NCBI RefSeq assembly: GCF_041929235.1
Contig: NZ_JBHFNP010000057.1
Coordinates: 1-64,000, forward strand
DNA length: 64,000 bases
Source of the DNA: Microseira sp041929235
GTDB lineage: Bacteria > Cyanobacteriota > Cyanobacteriia > Cyanobacteriales > Aerosakkonemataceae
Direction: 5' to 3'
The translations under genes were made by a program, and so were the position numbers. This document shows positions 61,631 through 64,000 of this stretch, in pieces (positions within the stretch are counted from its first letter, which is position 1; the number at the start of each line of letters is the position of its first letter). The notes under the pieces are model-generated. The model ran no database searches. It was not told where the DNA came from and was given only the letters and a program-made list of their open reading frames with translations.

Positions 61631-64000
61631 GGAGTTAGAAAGCATAGCGATTGTCGGCATGGCAGGTCGTTTTCCCGGTGCCAAAAACATCGACGAATTT
61701 TGGCAAAATATCCGGGATGGCGTAGAATCAATTAGATTTTTCAATGATGAAGAGTTGTTGGATTCAGGGATAGAACCGGAGGACTTGAAGCAACCGAATT
61801 ATGTAAAAGCTGGGGCAACTTTAGAAGACATAGATTTATTCGATGCAGCCTTTTTCGGCTTCAGTCCCAGAGAAGCACAAATGACCGATCCGCAACATCG
61901 GCTGTTTTTAGAATGTGCTTGGGAAGCATTAGAAAATGCTGGCTATAATTCGGAAACTTACCCGGATCGAATTGGTGCTTTTGCGGGGGTTGGTTGGAAC
62001 AGTTACCTGTTCAACAATCTTTATTCAAACCGCGAATTTATAGAAGCGATCAGCGGTCGTCAAGCATTAATGGGAAATGACAAAGATTTCCTCACAACTC
62101 GCCTTTCTTATAAGTTAAATTTGCGGGGGCCAAGTATTAATATTCAGACTGCTTGTTCCACATCATTGGTAGCCACAAGTTTTGCTTGTTCTAGCTTGTT
62201 AAGCTATCAATGCGATATGGCTTTAGCGGGTGGAGTTTCTATATTTGTGCCGCATAAAACTGGATATTTGTATCAGGAAGGCGGAATTTTATCTCCTGAT
62301 GGACATTGCCGAGCTTTTGATGCCAAAGCGCAGGGAACTGCGATCGGTAACGGCGTGGGAATTGTGGTTTTGAAGAGATTGTCGGATGCGATCGCAGATC
62401 GAGATTGCATTCATGGGGTAATCAAATCAGCCGCTATTAATAATGACGGTGCTTTAAAAGTTGGATATACAGCGCCGAGTGTGGAGGGACAAACAAGAGC
62501 GATCGCAGAAGCTATTGGCTTAGCAGGAATTAATCCCGAAACTATTACTTACATCGAAACTCACGGTACTGCAACACCTCTAGGAGATCCGGTAGAAATT
62601 GCCGCACTCACAGAAGCTTTTTCACTTTATACAAATAAGAAAAGATTCTGTGCCATTGGTTCGGTAAAAAGCAATATCGGACATTTAGATACTGCTGCTG
62701 GCGTCGCAGGTTTAATTAAAACCGTCCTTGCTCTCAAAAACAAACAAATACCCCCTAGTTTGCACTTTCAAGAACCTAACCCTGAAATTGATTTTGACAG
62801 GAGTCCTTTTTATGTGAATACCAAACTCTCTGAATGGAAAAGTAATGGCACTCCCCGTCGCGCTGGAGTCAGTTCTTTCGGTATTGGCGGCACAAATGCT
62901 CATGTAATTTTGGAAGAATCTCATAATTTCACGCGCAACGTCTCTTTGTCAAACGCAGAGGGGAGAAAGAATCATTTATTAGTTCTTTCTGCTAAAACTA
63001 ATTCAGCATTAGAAACGGCGACAACAAATCTGGTTGATTACCTCAAGCAACAAAAAGATTTAAACCTTGCAGATGTAGCTTACACATTACAGGTAGGAAG
63101 ACGAAGTTTTAGTTATCGGCGGACTGTTGTTTGTCAGGATATAGAAGATGCGGTGAAGGCGTTAGAAACTCAGGCAGCAAAACGAGTTTTTAGCAGCTTT
63201 CAGGAATGTTGCGATCGCTCAGTTGTATTTATGTTTCCCGGACAGGGTTCGCAATATGTAAATATGGGGCGAGAACTTTACCAAACCGAGTCAGTATTCT
63301 CTCAACAAATCGATCGTTGTGCCGACATACTTAAACCGCATTTGGGATTAGATATTCGCCATATTCTTTATCCTAGTGAAGAACAAATCCAAGCTGCTGA
63401 AGAACAACTTAAACAAACCTGTTTTACCCAACCAATTCTATTTGCGATCGAATACGCTCTCGCTCAATTATGGATGAGTTGGGGAATACGTCCTGTTGCA
63501 GCAATCGGTCATAGCATTGGAGAATATGTAGCTGCCTGTATTGCTGATGTTTTCTCCTTAGAAGATGCACTGGCATTAGTAGCAATTCGCGGACAACTGA
63601 TGCAGGAACTTCCTAATGGTGCCATGCTTTCCGTTCCACTTTCGGAAGCAGAAGTACAACCTTTGTTGAATGAGGAACTTTCTTTAGCTGCAAACAACGC
63701 GCCATCTTTATGCGTTGTTTCTGGTACGATAAACGCAGTAGAAGCATTGCAAATTCGCCTGAAAAAAGAGGGTATAGAGTCTCGTCGTTTGCAGACTTCT
63801 GGTGGTTTTCATTCCCAGATAATGGATTCGATTATCGAACCTTTCATCGAGCAATTAGCGAAAATAAAATTAAAGTATCCTCAAATTCCCTTTGTTTCTA
63901 ACTTAACTGGCACTTGGATTACTGCCAAAGAAGCGACAGAGCCAATTTATTGGGCAAAACATCTCAGACAAACGGTAAGATTTAACGAAGGAATCGCCTG
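61623..64000 (+). CDS. Type I polyketide synthase, KS-AT, partial at the right edge
   Basis: The ATG at 61623 overlaps the NRPS stop by eight bases. About 792 residues are visible. The ketosynthase (residues 5-430) has all catalytic residues: Cys in IQTACSTSLVA, His in IETHGTATPLGDP and His in VKSNIGHLDTAAG. After a linker, the acyltransferase begins at about 530 (FMFPGQGSQYVNMG), with Ser in GHSIGEYVAAC and His in SGGFHSQIMD. The Phe in GGFHS fits malonyl-CoA rather than methylmalonyl-CoA. The protein would extend the acyl-aminoacyl chain from the PCP by two carbons. Reduction domains and downstream modules lie beyond the window. Confidence 0.93.
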   Translation, partial: MTEELESIAIVGMAGRFPGAKNIDEFWQNIRDGVESIRFFNDEELLDSGIEPEDLKQPNYVKAGATLEDIDLFDAAFFGFSPREAQMTDPQHRLFLECAWEALENAGYNSETYPDRIGAFAGVGWNSYLFNNLYSNREFIEAISGRQALMGNDKDFLTTRLSYKLNLRGPSINIQTACSTSLVATSFACSSLLSYQCDMALAGGVSIFVPHKTGYLYQEGGILSPDGHCRAFDAKAQGTAIGNGVGIVVLKRLSDAIADRDCIHGVIKSAAINNDGALKVGYTAPSVEGQTRAIAEAIGLAGINPETITYIETHGTATPLGDPVEIAALTEAFSLYTNKKRFCAIGSVKSNIGHLDTAAGVAGLIKTVLALKNKQIPPSLHFQEPNPEIDFDRSPFYVNTKLSEWKSNGTPRRAGVSSFGIGGTNAHVILEESHNFTRNVSLSNAEGRKNHLLVLSAKTNSALETATTNLVDYLKQQKDLNLADVAYTLQVGRRSFSYRRTVVCQDIEDAVKALETQAAKRVFSSFQECCDRSVVFMFPGQGSQYVNMGRELYQTESVFSQQIDRCADILKPHLGLDIRHILYPSEEQIQAAEEQLKQTCFTQPILFAIEYALAQLWMSWGIRPVAAIGHSIGEYVAACIADVFSLEDALALVAIRGQLMQELPNGAMLSVPLSEAEVQPLLNEELSLAANNAPSLCVVSGTINAVEALQIRLKKEGIESRRLQTSGGFHSQIMDSIIEPFIEQLAKIKLKYPQIPFVSNLTGTWITAKEATEPIYWAKHLRQTVRFNEGIA

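Overview
The window looks like chromosomal DNA of a cyanobacterium, probably filamentous. The palindrome GCGATCGC (HIP1) occurs throughout. Several families are characteristic of cyanobacteria: a PAP/fibrillin, DUF1822, DUF928, CHASE2-CHAT, a ScyD/ScyE-like PEP-CTERM protein, an AMIN-domain TonB receptor and a FAAL-led NRPS/PKS. No rRNA, tRNA or CRISPR array was recognised.

Left part (1-10.8 kb): an accessory zone with many broken genes. It starts with an excisionase-like HTH gene followed by an integrase lacking its N-terminal part. Next is a HIRAN gene coupled to a HipA-like kinase gene that has been split by a complete IS605-type tnpA/tnpB element. A fibrillin gene, a short VirB9/VirB10-like remnant, a decayed secretory gene, a GNAT gene and the wrecks of two transposons follow.

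Central part (10.8-39.6 kb): almost all on the minus strand. In transcription order it holds a sigma-70-like factor, DUF1822, a CHAT-CHASE2 membrane protein, DUF928 and a TPR-CHAT protein. A 1.2-kb gap contains plus-strand remains of two further TPR/CHAT genes and a small MITE. After the gap come two giant overlapping genes (about 3992 and 2414 codons). The first carries duplicated peptidoglycan-binding/lysozyme-like modules and the second a DUF4114-like and an OmpA-like domain. This block is the best candidate for an undescribed system: CHAT proteases under a dedicated sigma factor, next to giant envelope-targeted proteins.

39.9-48.9 kb: a DUF4282 membrane protein, a membrane/coiled-coil NYN (LabA-like) protein, and two adjacent genes that seem to share one trypsin-like catalytic triad (Asp and Ser in the first, His in the second). 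DUF924, small conserved proteins, a PEP-CTERM ScyD/ScyE-like protein and a fragment of an acyltransferase follow.

49-64 kb: a siderophore region. A minus-strand operon encodes an AMIN/TonB-dependent receptor, a PepSY membrane protein, an iron-siderophore binding lipoprotein and an MFS transporter. Divergent to it, FAAL-ACP-C-A-PCP and KS-AT genes start a lipopeptide pathway that runs off the right edge. The A-domain pocket reads like an Asn/Asp code, so a lipopeptide siderophore of the cyanochelin type is a reasonable guess. A short mobile palindrome lies upstream of, and twice in frame inside, the NRPS gene.
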